A stretch of 64,000 nucleotides of DNA, from positions 496,001 to 560,000 of the forward strand of contig NZ_FUEZ01000004.1 of NCBI RefSeq assembly GCF_900157365.1, written 5' to 3'. The position numbers and the translations under genes were made by a program. The notes below the pieces were generated by a model. That model saw nothing but the letters and a program-made list of their open reading frames with translations. It was not told the origin of the DNA and searched no databases. The first letter of the stretch is position 1. Each line of letters opens with the position of its first letter. Below, in pieces: positions 8,867 to 18,261 of the stretch. The stretch is from Mycobacterium numidiamassiliense (GTDB lineage Bacteria; Actinomycetota; Actinomycetes; Mycobacteriales; Mycobacteriaceae).

Positions 8867-9664
8867 GTGACAGCGGCAAAGGCGTCTGGACGCGCTAGAT
8901 CGGCGCCGGCCAAGCCCGATCCCGCACTTGCGCGGCGCTGGGCATCCGAAACTCATGCCGGATTGGTGCGTCGCGCACGGCGCATGAATCGCACACTGGC
9001 GCAGGCTTTTCCAGACGCGCACTGCGAGCTGGATTTCAGGACCCCGCTGGAACTGACGGTGGCCACCATTCTTTCGGCACAAAGCACCGATAAACGGGTG
9101 AATCTGACGACGCCGGCGTTGTTTGTGCGCTACACCTCGGCGCTGGATTATGCGCAAGCGGATCGCGCCGAACTGGAAGAGCTGATCCGCCCCACCGGAT
9201 TCTTTCGCAACAAGGCGAGCTCGCTGATCGGCCTGGGGCAAGCCCTGGTCGAACGATTCGGCGGCGAGGTGCCCTCGACCATGGATGAACTCGTGACGCT
9301 GCCCGGGGTGGGACGCAAGACGGCAAACGTCGTCTTGGGGAACGCCTTCGGCATCCCCGGAATCACGGTCGATACCCATTTTGGACGGCTGGTGCGCCGC
9401 TGGCGCTGGACCGAGGACGAGGATCCGGTCAAGGTGGAGCACGCCGTCGGCGAGCTGATCGAACGCAAAGAGTGGACGCTGCTGAGCCATCGAGTGATTT
9501 TTCATGGCCGCCGGGTGTGTCACTCCCGTAAACCCGCGTGCGGTGTCTGCCTACTGGCCAAGGACTGCCCGTCCTATGGCCTCGGTCCCACCGACCCGCT
9601 GCTTGCCGCGCCGCTCGTGCAGGGCCCCGAAACCGAGCACCTGCTGGCTTTGGCCGGGCTGTAG
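8867..9664 (+). CDS. nth: Endonuclease III (DNA glycosylase/AP lyase)
   Basis: Bifunctional base-excision repair enzyme that removes oxidised pyrimidines and nicks the resulting abasic site. It has the helix-hairpin-helix [12 protein letters not shown] with catalytic Lys151 and the catalytic aspartate D169 in VDTHFGR. The C-terminal [4Fe-4S] cluster cysteines are C218, C225, C228 and C234. The protein is 265 residues, about 20 more at the N-terminus than I recall for M. tuberculosis. An internal later start is possible, but the GTG at 8867 has a well-placed -10. It is divergent from the membrane protein gene and precedes a thioredoxin-like gene. Confidence 0.95.
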   Translation: MTAAKASGRARSAPAKPDPALARRWASETHAGLVRRARRMNRTLAQAFPDAHCELDFRTPLELTVATILSAQSTDKRVNLTTPALFVRYTSALDYAQADRAELEELIRPTGFFRNKASSLIGLGQALVERFGGEVPSTMDELVTLPGVGRKTANVVLGNAFGIPGITVDTHFGRLVRRWRWTEDEDPVKVEHAVGELIERKEWTLLSHRVIFHGRRVCHSRKPACGVCLLAKDCPSYGLGPTDPLLAAPLVQGPETEHLLALAGL

Positions 9665-9681
9665 CGCCGGGTCGGGCGAGG

Positions 9682-10317
9682 GTGACTCGAAGAGCCCGCT
9701 GGACCATCGCGATCCTGGCGGTGGTGGCAGTGCTCGCGGTGGCGTTGGTGTTGCAGTTGCGCGACGGCTCCTCGCAGTCCGCCGACACCGGGCCCACGAA
9801 CGCCCGTCAACATCGGGACGCCGACACGCCGGCCGCGCTCGCCGGGCCGCGGGAGCGGGCGAGGCTGTCGCCCTGCCCAACCGCCGGCAGCGGCCCCGGC
9901 CCGGCGGCTCTGCGCGGTGTGCTGGTGGACTGCGCCGCCGACGGATCGACCGTCGATGTCGCCCCGGCGCTGGCCGGGCGGCGCGTGGTCTTGAACCTGT
10001 GGGCCTATTGGTGTGCGCCGTGCACGGCCGAATTACCCGCGATGGCCGAGTATCAGCGCCGGGTCGGGCCCGACGTGTTGGTGGTGACCGTGCATCAAGA
10101 CGAGAACGAAGCGGCCGCGTTGCTTCGGCTGGCGGAGCTGGGCGTTCGGCTGCCCACCCTGCAGGACGGCCGCCGTCTGATCGCGTCGGCATTGCGGGTG
10201 GCAAATGTGGTGCCCGCGACGGTGGTCCTGCGGTCGGACGGTAGCGTTGCGCAGACGCTGCTGCGTGATTTCGCGAGTGCCGACGAGATCGCCGCGGCGG
10301 TCGGAAACGACGTATGA
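9682..10317 (+). CDS. Membrane-anchored thioredoxin-like protein (Rv3673c-like)
   Basis: TlpA/thioredoxin-fold protein facing the periplasm. An N-terminal anchor (about residues 7-26) is followed by a disordered linker and a thioredoxin domain with W110-C-A-P-C114, the redox pair. Later comes the cis-proline region VVPATVV. Two further cysteines (C65 and C84) lie in the linker. I chose the GTG at 9682, 211 residues, because it starts with a basic n-region and the anchor; frames upstream overlap nth. The likely role is a thiol-disulfide exchange partner in envelope protein folding; the client is unknown. It is part of the nth-Nudix-marP run. Confidence 0.85.
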   Translation: MTRRARWTIAILAVVAVLAVALVLQLRDGSSQSADTGPTNARQHRDADTPAALAGPRERARLSPCPTAGSGPGPAALRGVLVDCAADGSTVDVAPALAGRRVVLNLWAYWCAPCTAELPAMAEYQRRVGPDVLVVTVHQDENEAAALLRLAELGVRLPTLQDGRRLIASALRVANVVPATVVLRSDGSVAQTLLRDFASADEIAAAVGNDV

Positions 10318-10372
10318 GCGAGCTCGGCGGCCCGAAACAGGCTGAGTAGTTGGGCCCGACAAGGAGGCGCCG

Positions 10373-11149
10373 GTGAGTGCTGGGGGTACCGCCCGCGCGC
10401 GGGGAACGGTTCCTCTGACGCCTGACGCCAGCCCGTCGTGGCTGCGTCCGTTGGTGGACAACGTGAGTCAGATCCCCGAGGCGCTACGGCGCCGACTACC
10501 GCCGGACGTGCTCGAGATGCTGAGCAGCGCCAAAGGAGTGGCCGAAGAGCGGGAGGCCGCTGTGCTGGTGCTGTTTTCGGGCCCGGAGTCCGGGCCGGCC
10601 GACGCCGGCGTTCCCGACGAGGCCGACCTATTGCTCACCGTGCGCGCGTCGTCGCTGCGTCACCACGCGGGCCAGGCGGCGTTTCCCGGCGGCGCATCCG
10701 ACCCCACCGACGACGGGCCCGTTGCCACCGCGTTGCGGGAAGCGCAGGAAGAGACCGGGATCGACGTCAACCGGCTGCACCCGTTGGTCGTCATGGAGCG
10801 GACCTTCATCGCGCCATCGCAGTTCGAGGTCGTCCCGGTATTGGCGTATTCGCCGGATCCCGGGCCGGTGGCCGTCGTCAACGAGGCCGAGACGGCGATC
10901 GTGTCGCGGGTTCCGGTGCGCGCCTTCATCAATCCGGACAACCGCCTGATGGTGTACCGCGGCGATCTCGGGCGGCGTTGGGCCGGCCCGGCGTTTCTGT
11001 TGAATCAGATGTTGGTTTGGGGATTCACTGGCCAGGTGATTTCTGCGGTGCTCGACGTCGCCGGCTGGGCAAAGCCGTGGGACACCAGCGACCTGCGCGA
11101 GCTGGACGACGCGATGACGCTGGTCGGGGAGCACGGTGGCGCACGATGA
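10373..11149 (+). CDS. CoA-pyrophosphatase-type Nudix hydrolase (Rv3672c-like)
   Basis: Nudix hydrolase with the NudL/CoAse extension: LLTVRASSLRHHAGQAAFPGG, directly before a Nudix box ending REAQEETGI at 122-130. Enzymes with this double motif split CoA or its thioesters to 4'-phosphopantetheine and 3',5'-ADP. The start is GTG at 10373 with AAGGAGG about 6 nt upstream. Its stop overlaps the marP start as ATGA (11146-11149), so the two are translationally coupled. Confidence 0.88.
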   Translation: MSAGGTARARGTVPLTPDASPSWLRPLVDNVSQIPEALRRRLPPDVLEMLSSAKGVAEEREAAVLVLFSGPESGPADAGVPDEADLLLTVRASSLRHHAGQAAFPGGASDPTDDGPVATALREAQEETGIDVNRLHPLVVMERTFIAPSQFEVVPVLAYSPDPGPVAVVNEAETAIVSRVPVRAFINPDNRLMVYRGDLGRRWAGPAFLLNQMLVWGFTGQVISAVLDVAGWAKPWDTSDLRELDDAMTLVGEHGGAR

Positions 11150-12348
11150 ACTCGATGACTCCGTCTCAGTGGCTGGATGTCGCGGTGCTGGCCGTCGCAT
11201 TCATCGCGGCGATCTCGGGTTGGCGTTCGGGCGCAGTGGGTTCGCTGTTCTCGTTCATCGGCGTGCTGCTCGGCGCGATAGCGGGAGTGCTGCTGGCGCC
11301 ACACATCGTCAGCCACATCGCCGCGCCGCGCGCCAAGCTGTTCACCGCGCTATTCCTGATTCTGGCGCTGGTCGTCGTTGGCGAGGTCGCCGGCGTGGTG
11401 CTGGGGCGGGCCGTGCGCGGCGCGATCCACAGCCGCACCATCCGAACCATCGACTCGGTGATCGGTGTGGGCGTTCAGCTCGTCGTGGTGCTGACCGCGG
11501 CGTGGTTGCTCGCGACGCCGTTGACGCAGTCGAAGGATCAGCCCGAATTGGCTGCGGCAGTTCGGGGTTCGCAGGTGCTGGCCCGGGTCAACGAAGTCGC
11601 ACCGCCCTGGCTGAAGACGGTCCCCAAGCGACTCTCGGCGCTGCTGAACACTTCCGGGCTGCCGGCCGTGCTGGAACCCTTCAGCCGCACTCCGGTGATT
11701 CCCGTCGCCTCGCCCGACCCGGCCCTGGCCACCAACCCCGTCGTGATGTCCGTCGCACCCAGTGTCGTCAAAGTGCGCAGCGTAGCGCCCAGTTGCCAAA
11801 AGGTGTTGGAGGGCAGCGGATTCGTGATCGCGCCCGACCGGGTGATGACCAACGCACACGTGGTGGCCGGGTCCAGCAGCGTGCAGGTGTACGCCAGCGG
11901 CAACCCGCTCGACGCGACCGTGGTGTCCTATGACCCGTCGGTCGACATCGCGATTCTCGCCGTCCCCAATCTGCCGCCGCAGCCGCTGGCCTTCGCCGAG
12001 AACGAGGCGAAATCCGCCGCCGATGTCGTCGTCCTGGGTTATCCCGGCGGCGGCAATTTCACCGCGACACCGGCCAGGATCCGCGAGGCGATCAAACTCA
12101 GCGGACCCGACATCTACCGGGATCCGGCGCCGGTCACCCGCGACGTCTACACCATCAGAGCCAATGTGGAGCAAGGCAATTCGGGCGGACCGCTGATCGA
12201 CATGAGCGGCCATGTGCTCGGGGTGGTCTTCGGCGCTGCCGTCGACGATCCCGATACCGGTTTCGTGTTGACCGCCGGCGAGGTGTCCGGCCAGCTTTCC
12301 CGGATCGGTGACACCCAGCAGGTGGGCACCGGGGCCTGCGTCAGCTGA
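11146..12348 (+). CDS. marP: Periplasmic membrane serine protease MarP
   Basis: Protease required for acid and oxidative-stress resistance in M. tuberculosis, where it activates the cell-wall hydrolase RipA. Four membrane helices (CvpA-like) fill residues 5-125. A chymotrypsin-fold domain follows with the triad H238 (TNAHVV), D267 (SVDIAIL) and S346 (QGNSGGP). C217 and C398 match the regulatory disulfide cysteines known in the family. Length is 400 residues. The ATG at 11146 overlaps the Nudix stop. Its last 8 bases overlap the convergent ephE gene. Confidence 0.95.
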   Translation: MNSMTPSQWLDVAVLAVAFIAAISGWRSGAVGSLFSFIGVLLGAIAGVLLAPHIVSHIAAPRAKLFTALFLILALVVVGEVAGVVLGRAVRGAIHSRTIRTIDSVIGVGVQLVVVLTAAWLLATPLTQSKDQPELAAAVRGSQVLARVNEVAPPWLKTVPKRLSALLNTSGLPAVLEPFSRTPVIPVASPDPALATNPVVMSVAPSVVKVRSVAPSCQKVLEGSGFVIAPDRVMTNAHVVAGSSSVQVYASGNPLDATVVSYDPSVDIAILAVPNLPPQPLAFAENEAKSAADVVVLGYPGGGNFTATPARIREAIKLSGPDIYRDPAPVTRDVYTIRANVEQGNSGGPLIDMSGHVLGVVFGAAVDDPDTGFVLTAGEVSGQLSRIGDTQQVGTGACVS

Positions 12349-13300
12349 CGCGGGGTCCGTGCACCTGCTCGAGGAACCTCGTCAGCAGCCGGTTGACTTC
12401 GTCGGGCGCCTCTTCGTGGCTGAAATGTCCTGCGCCGGTGATGGATAGGTAACGGCCCTGCGGCGCATACCGCTGACTGTGATCGACCGGGTCGGCCAGC
12501 ACATAGGGGTCGGCGTCGCCGCGCAGGTGCAGCAGGGGCATGCCGAGTTGTTGAGACATCGACTTGATGTAACGCCGACCCTCGCCGCGCAGCTGGCTGC
12601 GCACCGCCCAGCGCTGGTATTCCAGCGCGCAGTGCGCCGCACCCGGGACCTGGATCGCCGTCCGCAGGTAGCCGATGGTTTGCGAAAAGTCCTCGGAGGC
12701 AACCCATTTGGCGCTGCTGCGGCTGCTGACCAGGTGCTCGATCTCGGCCCCGTTATCCCGGGTCAGCAGGCGCTCCGGCCACAGCGGCATTTGGTAGCGC
12801 AGCAGGTTCGGCAGCAGCGCGTAACCCTGGTCGCGACGCAGCAGCGCGGAGCGTCGTAGGGCGGCCGGGTGGGGAGAGCTGATCAGGGCGATGCCCGCGA
12901 CCAGCCGGGAATGCAGCAGCGCCGCGGTCCAGCAGGCCAGCCCGCCGTCGGCGTGGCCGATCAGCGTCGCCGACGAATGCCCAAGGGCGCGAATGAGTCC
13001 GGCCGTGTCGCCGGCCATGGTCCAGGCGTCGTAGCCGCGGGGCGGCTTGTCACTGCCGCCATAGCCGCGCCGATCGACGGCGACCACGCGCGCACCGGTC
13101 AGCCCGCGCAGCTGATGGCGCCAGGTCCACCAGAAGGAGCCGAAGCCGTGCAGCAGCATGACCAGCGGCCGTGACGTGGCCGGTGCGGTTGCGTCCTGGG
13201 ACAGTGCCTCGACGACGTGGAATCGGATGCCGTTGGCATGCACGTGCAAATGCCGCCACGGCCCGTCGATGCGGGTGACCGACGGGTCCGGTGCTGACAT
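12341..13300 (-). CDS. ephE: Alpha/beta hydrolase, epoxide hydrolase-like EphE
   Basis: Alpha/beta-hydrolase of the epoxide hydrolase group, 319 residues. It has the oxyanion motif HGFG at 51-54, nucleophile D118 in GHADGG (an aspartate, typical of epoxide hydrolases and dehalogenases rather than esterases), DRRGYGGSD, and the catalytic histidine H292 in GAGHFSHEE. The substrate is unknown; mycobacteria have several Eph paralogues thought to act on lipid epoxides. The stop overlaps marP tail to tail by 8 bp. The ATG at 13300 immediately abuts the stop of the upstream membrane protein (13301). Confidence 0.88.
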   Translation of the reverse strand: MSAPDPSVTRIDGPWRHLHVHANGIRFHVVEALSQDATAPATSRPLVMLLHGFGSFWWTWRHQLRGLTGARVVAVDRRGYGGSDKPPRGYDAWTMAGDTAGLIRALGHSSATLIGHADGGLACWTAALLHSRLVAGIALISSPHPAALRRSALLRRDQGYALLPNLLRYQMPLWPERLLTRDNGAEIEHLVSSRSSAKWVASEDFSQTIGYLRTAIQVPGAAHCALEYQRWAVRSQLRGEGRRYIKSMSQQLGMPLLHLRGDADPYVLADPVDHSQRYAPQGRYLSITGAGHFSHEEAPDEVNRLLTRFLEQVHGPRVS

Positions 13301-13825
13301 CTACCAACCTGACGGATCGGTGGCGGGAGCGTCGGGGGCGCTCTGCGGCGCCGTGAGCTTGGGTACTGCGGCCCTGTCGTGACCCGGGGTGAGCGCGGTC
13401 CGGGTTTCCTTGACCGACTCGATGGTCTCCCGCGGTCCCCGGATGCGGCGCACCTTCAAGAAGCCCAAGAGCCCCAGCACCGCCCCGACCACGACCATGA
13501 TCGCGAACACGATCAGGAACGCGACCCAGCGCCACAGCCATGTGTCGAGCAGCTCGGCGAGGAAGAAGAAGAAAAAGAAGGTGGAGTAGAACAGCACGAC
13601 CAGCGCGGCGATGAAGTAGACGCTGCCGGTCAGGCCCTTCTTGACGTCGCGGGTGATTTCGGCGCGGGCAAGTTCGACCTCGGCGCGCACCAGGGTCGAC
13701 ATCTGGGTGGTCGCGTCTTTGATCAGGTTCCCGATCGACGGCTCAGCGGGCCCGGCCTGCGGGTCTGCCAACGGAATCGTGGTCAGCGTGCTGGGCACAC
13801 CGTTGGTGCGGTCCACTTTGCTCAC
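13301..13825 (-). CDS. Holin-like membrane protein (Rv3669-like)
   Basis: 174 residues from the GTG at 13825, which has GAGAGGA about 9 nt upstream. It has an amphipathic N-terminal helical region with many charged residues, then two long hydrophobic helices. The first has the striking run STFFFFFFLAEL, the second is WVAFLIVFAIMVVVGAVLGLL. This topology fits the actinobacterial phage-holin superfamily (DUF1469-like). The C-terminal tail is polar. It is adjacent to and co-directional with ephE, with no gap. An ATG upstream would add about 12 residues that do not look conserved. Confidence 0.8.
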   Translation of the reverse strand: MSKVDRTNGVPSTLTTIPLADPQAGPAEPSIGNLIKDATTQMSTLVRAEVELARAEITRDVKKGLTGSVYFIAALVVLFYSTFFFFFFLAELLDTWLWRWVAFLIVFAIMVVVGAVLGLLGFLKVRRIRGPRETIESVKETRTALTPGHDRAAVPKLTAPQSAPDAPATDPSGW

Positions 13826-14011
13826 AGGCGCGGTCCTCTCGGGTTCGCTGTCGTCGCGGTTCATGTTGCCATGCGGTGCAATGTCAGACGAGGCCAGCCT
13901 TTTTGTCCGTTTTCTTCGGCTGACGCTATTTGCACAGCACCAGAAGGGCTCTGGTGATCCTTTAGACTGGCGCTCCTGTTGCTCCGACATTCCGCTGACA
14001 GGAGTTTCGCT

Positions 14012-14707
14012 TTGCGCGAGGCGCGACGCTGGTTGGTGGCGGGGCTGGTGGCGGTCCTGCTGGGTGTGCAGGGTTTGCCCGGCAAAGCTGGCGCCGACGA
14101 CAGGGTGCCGATGGGCGGCGGGGCCGGCATCGTCATCAACGGCGACACGATGTGCACGCTGACGACCATCGGCTCCGATGCCGCTGGTGAACTGATCGGC
14201 TTCACCTCCGCACACTGCGGGGGACCCGGGGCGCAGATCGCCGCCGAGGCCGCCGAAGGCCGAGGGCAACTCGGTGTCATGGTCGCCGGCAACGACGCCC
14301 TCGACTACGCGGTGATCAAGTTCGACCCCGCCAAGGTCGCGCCGGTGGCCAACTACAACGGCTTCCTGATCAACGGCGTCGGCCCGAATCCGGTGTTCGG
14401 CCAGATCGCCTGCAAGCAGGGTCGCACCACCGGCAACTCCTGCGGCGTCACCTGGGGGATGGGCCAGGACCCCGGCACGCTCGTCATGCAGGTCTGCGGC
14501 CGGCCGGGTGACTCGGGCGGGCCGGTAACGGTCGACAATCTGCTGGTCGGCATGATCCACGGCGCGTTCAGCGACAACCTGCCGACCTGCGTCATCAAGT
14601 ACATCCCGCTGCACACTCCGGCGGTGGTGATGTCGTTTCCCGCCATCCTGGCCGACATCAATGCCAAGCATCGTCCGGGTGCGGGTTTCGTCCCGGTGCC
14701 GGCCTGA
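14012..14707 (+). CDS. Secreted trypsin-fold serine protease (Rv3668c-like)
   Basis: 231 residues starting at a TTG that has AGGAG 7 nt upstream. Signal peptide (basic REARR, hydrophobic core LVAGLVAVLLGVQGL) with a likely cut after AGA near residue 28. The mature part is a trypsin-like protease with H68 (TSAHC), D98 (LDYAVIKF) and S168 (GDSGGP). Six cysteines in the mature part suggest disulfides. It resembles alpha-lytic-type chymotrypsin proteases; the target is unknown. A further TTG at 13979 is less likely because it lacks a ribosome site. Confidence 0.88.
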   Translation: MREARRWLVAGLVAVLLGVQGLPGKAGADDRVPMGGGAGIVINGDTMCTLTTIGSDAAGELIGFTSAHCGGPGAQIAAEAAEGRGQLGVMVAGNDALDYAVIKFDPAKVAPVANYNGFLINGVGPNPVFGQIACKQGRTTGNSCGVTWGMGQDPGTLVMQVCGRPGDSGGPVTVDNLLVGMIHGAFSDNLPTCVIKYIPLHTPAVVMSFPAILADINAKHRPGAGFVPVPA

Positions 14708-14718
14708 CCCGCCCGGCG

Positions 14719-16692
14719 CTATTGGGCGGCGCGGATCGCGTCGAACACGGTGGGGTCCAGCAGCGTCGACGTGTCGCCCAGCTCCCGCTTTTCGGCGACG
14801 TCGCGCAGCAGCCTGCGCATGATCTTGCCGCTGCGGGTCTTGGGCAGCTCCGGCACGACGTGGATCTCGCGTGGCTTGGCGATCGGTGAGATCTCCACGG
14901 CCACGTGACCGCGCAACTCGTCGACGGTGCCGTCGTGCACGTCGTACTCGGCGCACATTACGACGAACGCGCAGATGGCTTGGCCCGTGGTCTCATCTTT
15001 CTTTGCGACCACTGCGGCCTCGGCCACTCCGGAGTGACCGACGAGCGCCGACTCCAGCTCGGCGCTCGAAAGCCGATGCCCGGACACGTTCATCACGTCG
15101 TCGATGCGCCCCACGATCCAGATGGCGCCGTCGCGGTCGTAATAGGCGCTGTCGCCGGCGAAGTACCAGCCCTGCTCGGCGAACCTGGACCAATAGGTCT
15201 CGACGTAGCGCTCCGGGTCGCCCCAAATGCCGCGCAGCATGGACGGCCACGGCTGATCTAACACCAGGTAGCCGGTGACGTGTTCGCCATGGTGGACGCT
15301 CGGCGTCAGCTCGTCGCCGTGGTCATCGACGATCTTGGCCGAGATCCCGGGCAGCGCCGCCATCGCCGAACCGGGTTTGGCCGCCGTGACTCCGGGCAGT
15401 GGCGAGATCATCGCCGAACCGGTCTCGGTCTGCCACCAGGTGTCCACGATCGGGAGGCTGTCGGCGCCGATCACCTTGCGGTACCAGCGCCACGCCTCGG
15501 GGTTGATCGGCTCGCCCACCGTGCCCAGCAGCCGCAGACTGGACAGGTCGTGTGCGTCGGGGATCTCACGCCCCCACTTCATGAACGTTCGGATGAGCGT
15601 CGGCGCAGTGTAATAGATTGTGACGCCGTACTTTTCGATGATCTCGAAATGCCGATGCTGGGTGGGCGAATCGGGCGTGCCCTCGTAGAGAACCTCGGTG
15701 ACGCCGTTGGACAGCGGACCGTACACACCGTAGGAGTGCCCAGTGACCCAGCCGATGTCGGCGGTGCACCAGAAGACGTCGGTTTCGGGCTTGATGTCGA
15801 AGACGTTGTAATGCGTGTAGGAGGCCTGGGTCAGGTAGCCGCCGCTGGTATGCATGATGCCCTTGGGCTTGCCGGTGGTGCCCGAGGTGTACAACAAAAA
15901 CAACGGATGCTCGGCATCGAAGGGCTGTGCGGTGTGTTCGGGCGACGCGGAGTCGACGACATCGTGCCACCACACGTCGCGATCGTCGTTCCACGACACG
16001 TCAATTCCGGTGCGCCGCACCACCAGAACGTGTTCGACAGGGCTGTCGCCGTCCGGGCCCGGCGCCACGGCCTCGTCGGCCGCGTCCTTCAGCGGTGCCG
16101 GCTTGCCGCGCCGGAACTGCCCGTCGACGGTGATGACCAGCTTGGCTTGGGCATCGTCAATGCGGGCCCGCAGCGCCGTGGCGGTGAACCCGGCGAAGAC
16201 CACGCTGTGCATCAGGCCCAGTCGCGCGCAGGCCAGCATCGCGATCACGGCTTCAGGGATCAACGGCATATAGATGGCGACCCGATCGCCGGCCACCAGA
16301 CCGAGGTCGGTCAGCGCGTTGGCCGCCTTGCACACCTCGGTCTGCAAATCCGCGTAGGTCAGGCTGCGGCTGTCACCGGCGGGCTCGCCCTCCCAGTGAA
16401 TGGCGACCCGGTTTCCGAGGCCGGCCTCGACGTGGCGGTCCACGCAGTTGTAGGCGACGTTGAGCTTGCCGCCGCCGAACCACTTCGCGAAGGGTGCGTC
16501 GGACCAGTCCAGCACCTCGCTGAACGGCGTCGCCCAGGACAGCCGGTTGGCCTGCTTGGCCCAGAACGCCAGCCGGTCCTGTTCGGCCTCGCTGTACAGC
16601 TCTTCGCGGGCGTTGGCCTGCTCGGCGAATGTCGTCGGCGGCGGATAGGAAGCGGGGTGGGCGGACGCGCCATCGGTGCGGGTGGCAGTCAC
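14719..16692 (-). CDS. acs: Acetyl-CoA synthetase
   Basis: AMP-forming acetate-CoA ligase feeding acetate into central metabolism, 657 residues. It has the P-loop TSGTTGKPKGIMH, the hinge and adenylate motifs (YDRDGAIWIVGRIDDVMNVS), and the C-terminal catalytic lysine K623 in KTRSGKIMRR. In mycobacteria this lysine is acetylated by a cAMP-dependent acetyltransferase and reactivated by a sirtuin, which links it to the cAMP genes in this window. The start is GTG at 16692 with AGGAGAAG upstream. It is divergent from the DUF4232 gene. Confidence 0.97.
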   Translation of the reverse strand: MTATRTDGASAHPASYPPPTTFAEQANAREELYSEAEQDRLAFWAKQANRLSWATPFSEVLDWSDAPFAKWFGGGKLNVAYNCVDRHVEAGLGNRVAIHWEGEPAGDSRSLTYADLQTEVCKAANALTDLGLVAGDRVAIYMPLIPEAVIAMLACARLGLMHSVVFAGFTATALRARIDDAQAKLVITVDGQFRRGKPAPLKDAADEAVAPGPDGDSPVEHVLVVRRTGIDVSWNDDRDVWWHDVVDSASPEHTAQPFDAEHPLFLLYTSGTTGKPKGIMHTSGGYLTQASYTHYNVFDIKPETDVFWCTADIGWVTGHSYGVYGPLSNGVTEVLYEGTPDSPTQHRHFEIIEKYGVTIYYTAPTLIRTFMKWGREIPDAHDLSSLRLLGTVGEPINPEAWRWYRKVIGADSLPIVDTWWQTETGSAMISPLPGVTAAKPGSAMAALPGISAKIVDDHGDELTPSVHHGEHVTGYLVLDQPWPSMLRGIWGDPERYVETYWSRFAEQGWYFAGDSAYYDRDGAIWIVGRIDDVMNVSGHRLSSAELESALVGHSGVAEAAVVAKKDETTGQAICAFVVMCAEYDVHDGTVDELRGHVAVEISPIAKPREIHVVPELPKTRSGKIMRRLLRDVAEKRELGDTSTLLDPTVFDAIRAAQ

Positions 16693-16804
16693 GGGCTTCT
16701 CCTATGTCCAGGCTCTTCAACCGTCTGTGAGCCTAGACCCGTCCGGTGAAGCCGCGCTTCCAATCTGGGGTCATAGCGTCCCGCCATACCGCATACTCAC
16801 CGGT

Positions 16805-17353
16805 GTGCCGGGATGTTACAGGCGCTACGCCCGCCGACTAGTGCGCAGCTTTGCCGCGACCGCAGCGTGTTACACGGCCGCCACGCTGTTGCCAACGCCG
16901 GCCTGGGCCGTGCCGGTGGAGACCGGCGACGAGGCCGCGCCCTGCTGGGCGGAGCAGGTCGCGGTGAGCGCTTCCCCGACGCAAGGCGCCGTGGGCCACC
17001 GGGCGTTGACGCTGACGTTCAGCCTTGCCGGCGGCGCGGAGCCGTGCACGCTGACCGGCTATCCCGCCGTCGAGTCCGGCGCCGGCGGACCCGACATTCA
17101 CGCCAGGCCCACGTTGCGGGGATACATGGGCGGCTTGCCGAGCGGTGTCGACGTGCCGCCCACGGTCATCCTGTCGATCTCGACGCAGGGGCAGGCGACC
17201 GTCGAGGGCATCGCGATGGACGGCGCCGGTAATCCGTGCCCCAGCTACACCGATCTGCGCGTCAATCCGCCCGACACCGGCATCGTTTTCACCGTGCCCG
17301 TCGACATCGATGCCTGCGAACTGCAGGTGCACCCCATCACCTCGGCCAGGTAG
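16805..17353 (+). CDS. Exported DUF4232-like protein
   Basis: Secreted protein of about 182 residues. A basic start (RRYARR) and hydrophobic segment ending PTPAWA form a probable signal peptide; the RR pair could suit Tat export, though the match is loose. The mature domain has a Greek-key-like pattern with CTLTGYPAV and paired cysteines, as in actinobacterial DUF4232 proteins of unknown function. The start is uncertain: GTG at 16805 or GTG at 16841, neither with a Shine-Dalgarno. From memory it is not between acs and dppA in M. tuberculosis H37Rv. It ends 3 bp from the convergent neighbour. Confidence 0.75.
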   Translation: MPGCYRRYARRLVRSFAATAACYTAATLLPTPAWAVPVETGDEAAPCWAEQVAVSASPTQGAVGHRALTLTFSLAGGAEPCTLTGYPAVESGAGGPDIHARPTLRGYMGGLPSGVDVPPTVILSISTQGQATVEGIAMDGAGNPCPSYTDLRVNPPDTGIVFTVPVDIDACELQVHPITSAR

Positions 17354-17356
17354 CCG

Positions 17357-18211
17357 CTAGGGGCCGGCCTTCTCCAGGCAGTAAACAACGGCGGGAGTGG
17401 GGTAGCTGATTCCCTTGGCCCCCGGCGGGCACTGCGACCGGTCGGTGCTGCCATCGATGCGCTGGACGACTTTGATTTGCCTGGACCGGGTTTCGTCACA
17501 GGTACTCAGACTCATCGTCGGGTGATCGCGGTCGGGGCCGATTTCATAGCACTGGTCTTCTTTGAGGTTCAACGCGAAGCACAGTATGCCCGCGCTATTG
17601 GTGAAGCGGTCATAGATCGAGCCGTCGCGCTTGCCGTCCGGGCATGTCGCCGCAGCGTCGCCTTTGGCGGCGAGCACGTAGGTGTTCGCCGGATCGCCGC
17701 AGTCGCTGCCTGACGTCGAGCTGAATGATCGCTTGGAGTAAGCCATTTGGTTGATGCATTCGCCCACCCGCATCGAGGTTTGGGACGCATCGGCACGCGA
17801 TCTCTCGCCCAGCGCGGTGAGCACGCGCGTAAGGTTGCCCAGAACGCCGAACGCCAGCACGACCGCGCCGATGGTGATGAGCACGGTGGCCGATTTCCCC
17901 GACGGTATCCCCGCGCGTTGCTGCGGCGGCCAACCCGGTGGATATCCGGGATAGAAGGGCGGGGGATAGGCGCCGGGATATCCGACGGGCGGCGGCGGAG
18001 GTCCGGGCGGGTACGGGTAGCCGGGACGGGGCTGACGCCGATTTCGTGACCGATCCCACAAGCCGATGACCAGGCAAATCAATCCGATCAGCGGAATGCC
18101 GACCCGCGCTATCAGAATGCCCAAGTGGAATGCCGCGTTCTCTGAGGCGGTGTATGCGGCGTACACGGTGGTCACGGCGCGATCGTAGGTCGACAGCACC
18201 CGATGTCGCAC
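17357..18211 (-). CDS. Proline-rich membrane protein with Cys-rich external domain
   Basis: 284 residues, function unknown. One membrane helix (about 28-50) and a Pro/Tyr/Gly-rich stretch (about 60-100, repeats of the PGYPP type) come first. A second helix (about 108-128) precedes a C-terminal domain with eight cysteines, a number that could give four disulfides if it lies outside the membrane. The domain resembles the putative ligand or septum domains seen in many actinobacterial membrane proteins. The GTG at 18211 lacks a clear ribosome site; a GTG at 18175 would start just before the first helix. It is divergent from dppA by about 50 bp and is not in this place in M. tuberculosis as I remember. 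Confidence 0.72.
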   Translation of the reverse strand: MRHRVLSTYDRAVTTVYAAYTASENAAFHLGILIARVGIPLIGLICLVIGLWDRSRNRRQPRPGYPYPPGPPPPPVGYPGAYPPPFYPGYPPGWPPQQRAGIPSGKSATVLITIGAVVLAFGVLGNLTRVLTALGERSRADASQTSMRVGECINQMAYSKRSFSSTSGSDCGDPANTYVLAAKGDAAATCPDGKRDGSIYDRFTNSAGILCFALNLKEDQCYEIGPDRDHPTMSLSTCDETRSRQIKVVQRIDGSTDRSQCPPGAKGISYPTPAVVYCLEKAGP

Positions 18212-18261
18212 CTCACCCGTGCTGGGGTGGCGGTCTTTGCTCGGTCGCTATGGTCGCAATC

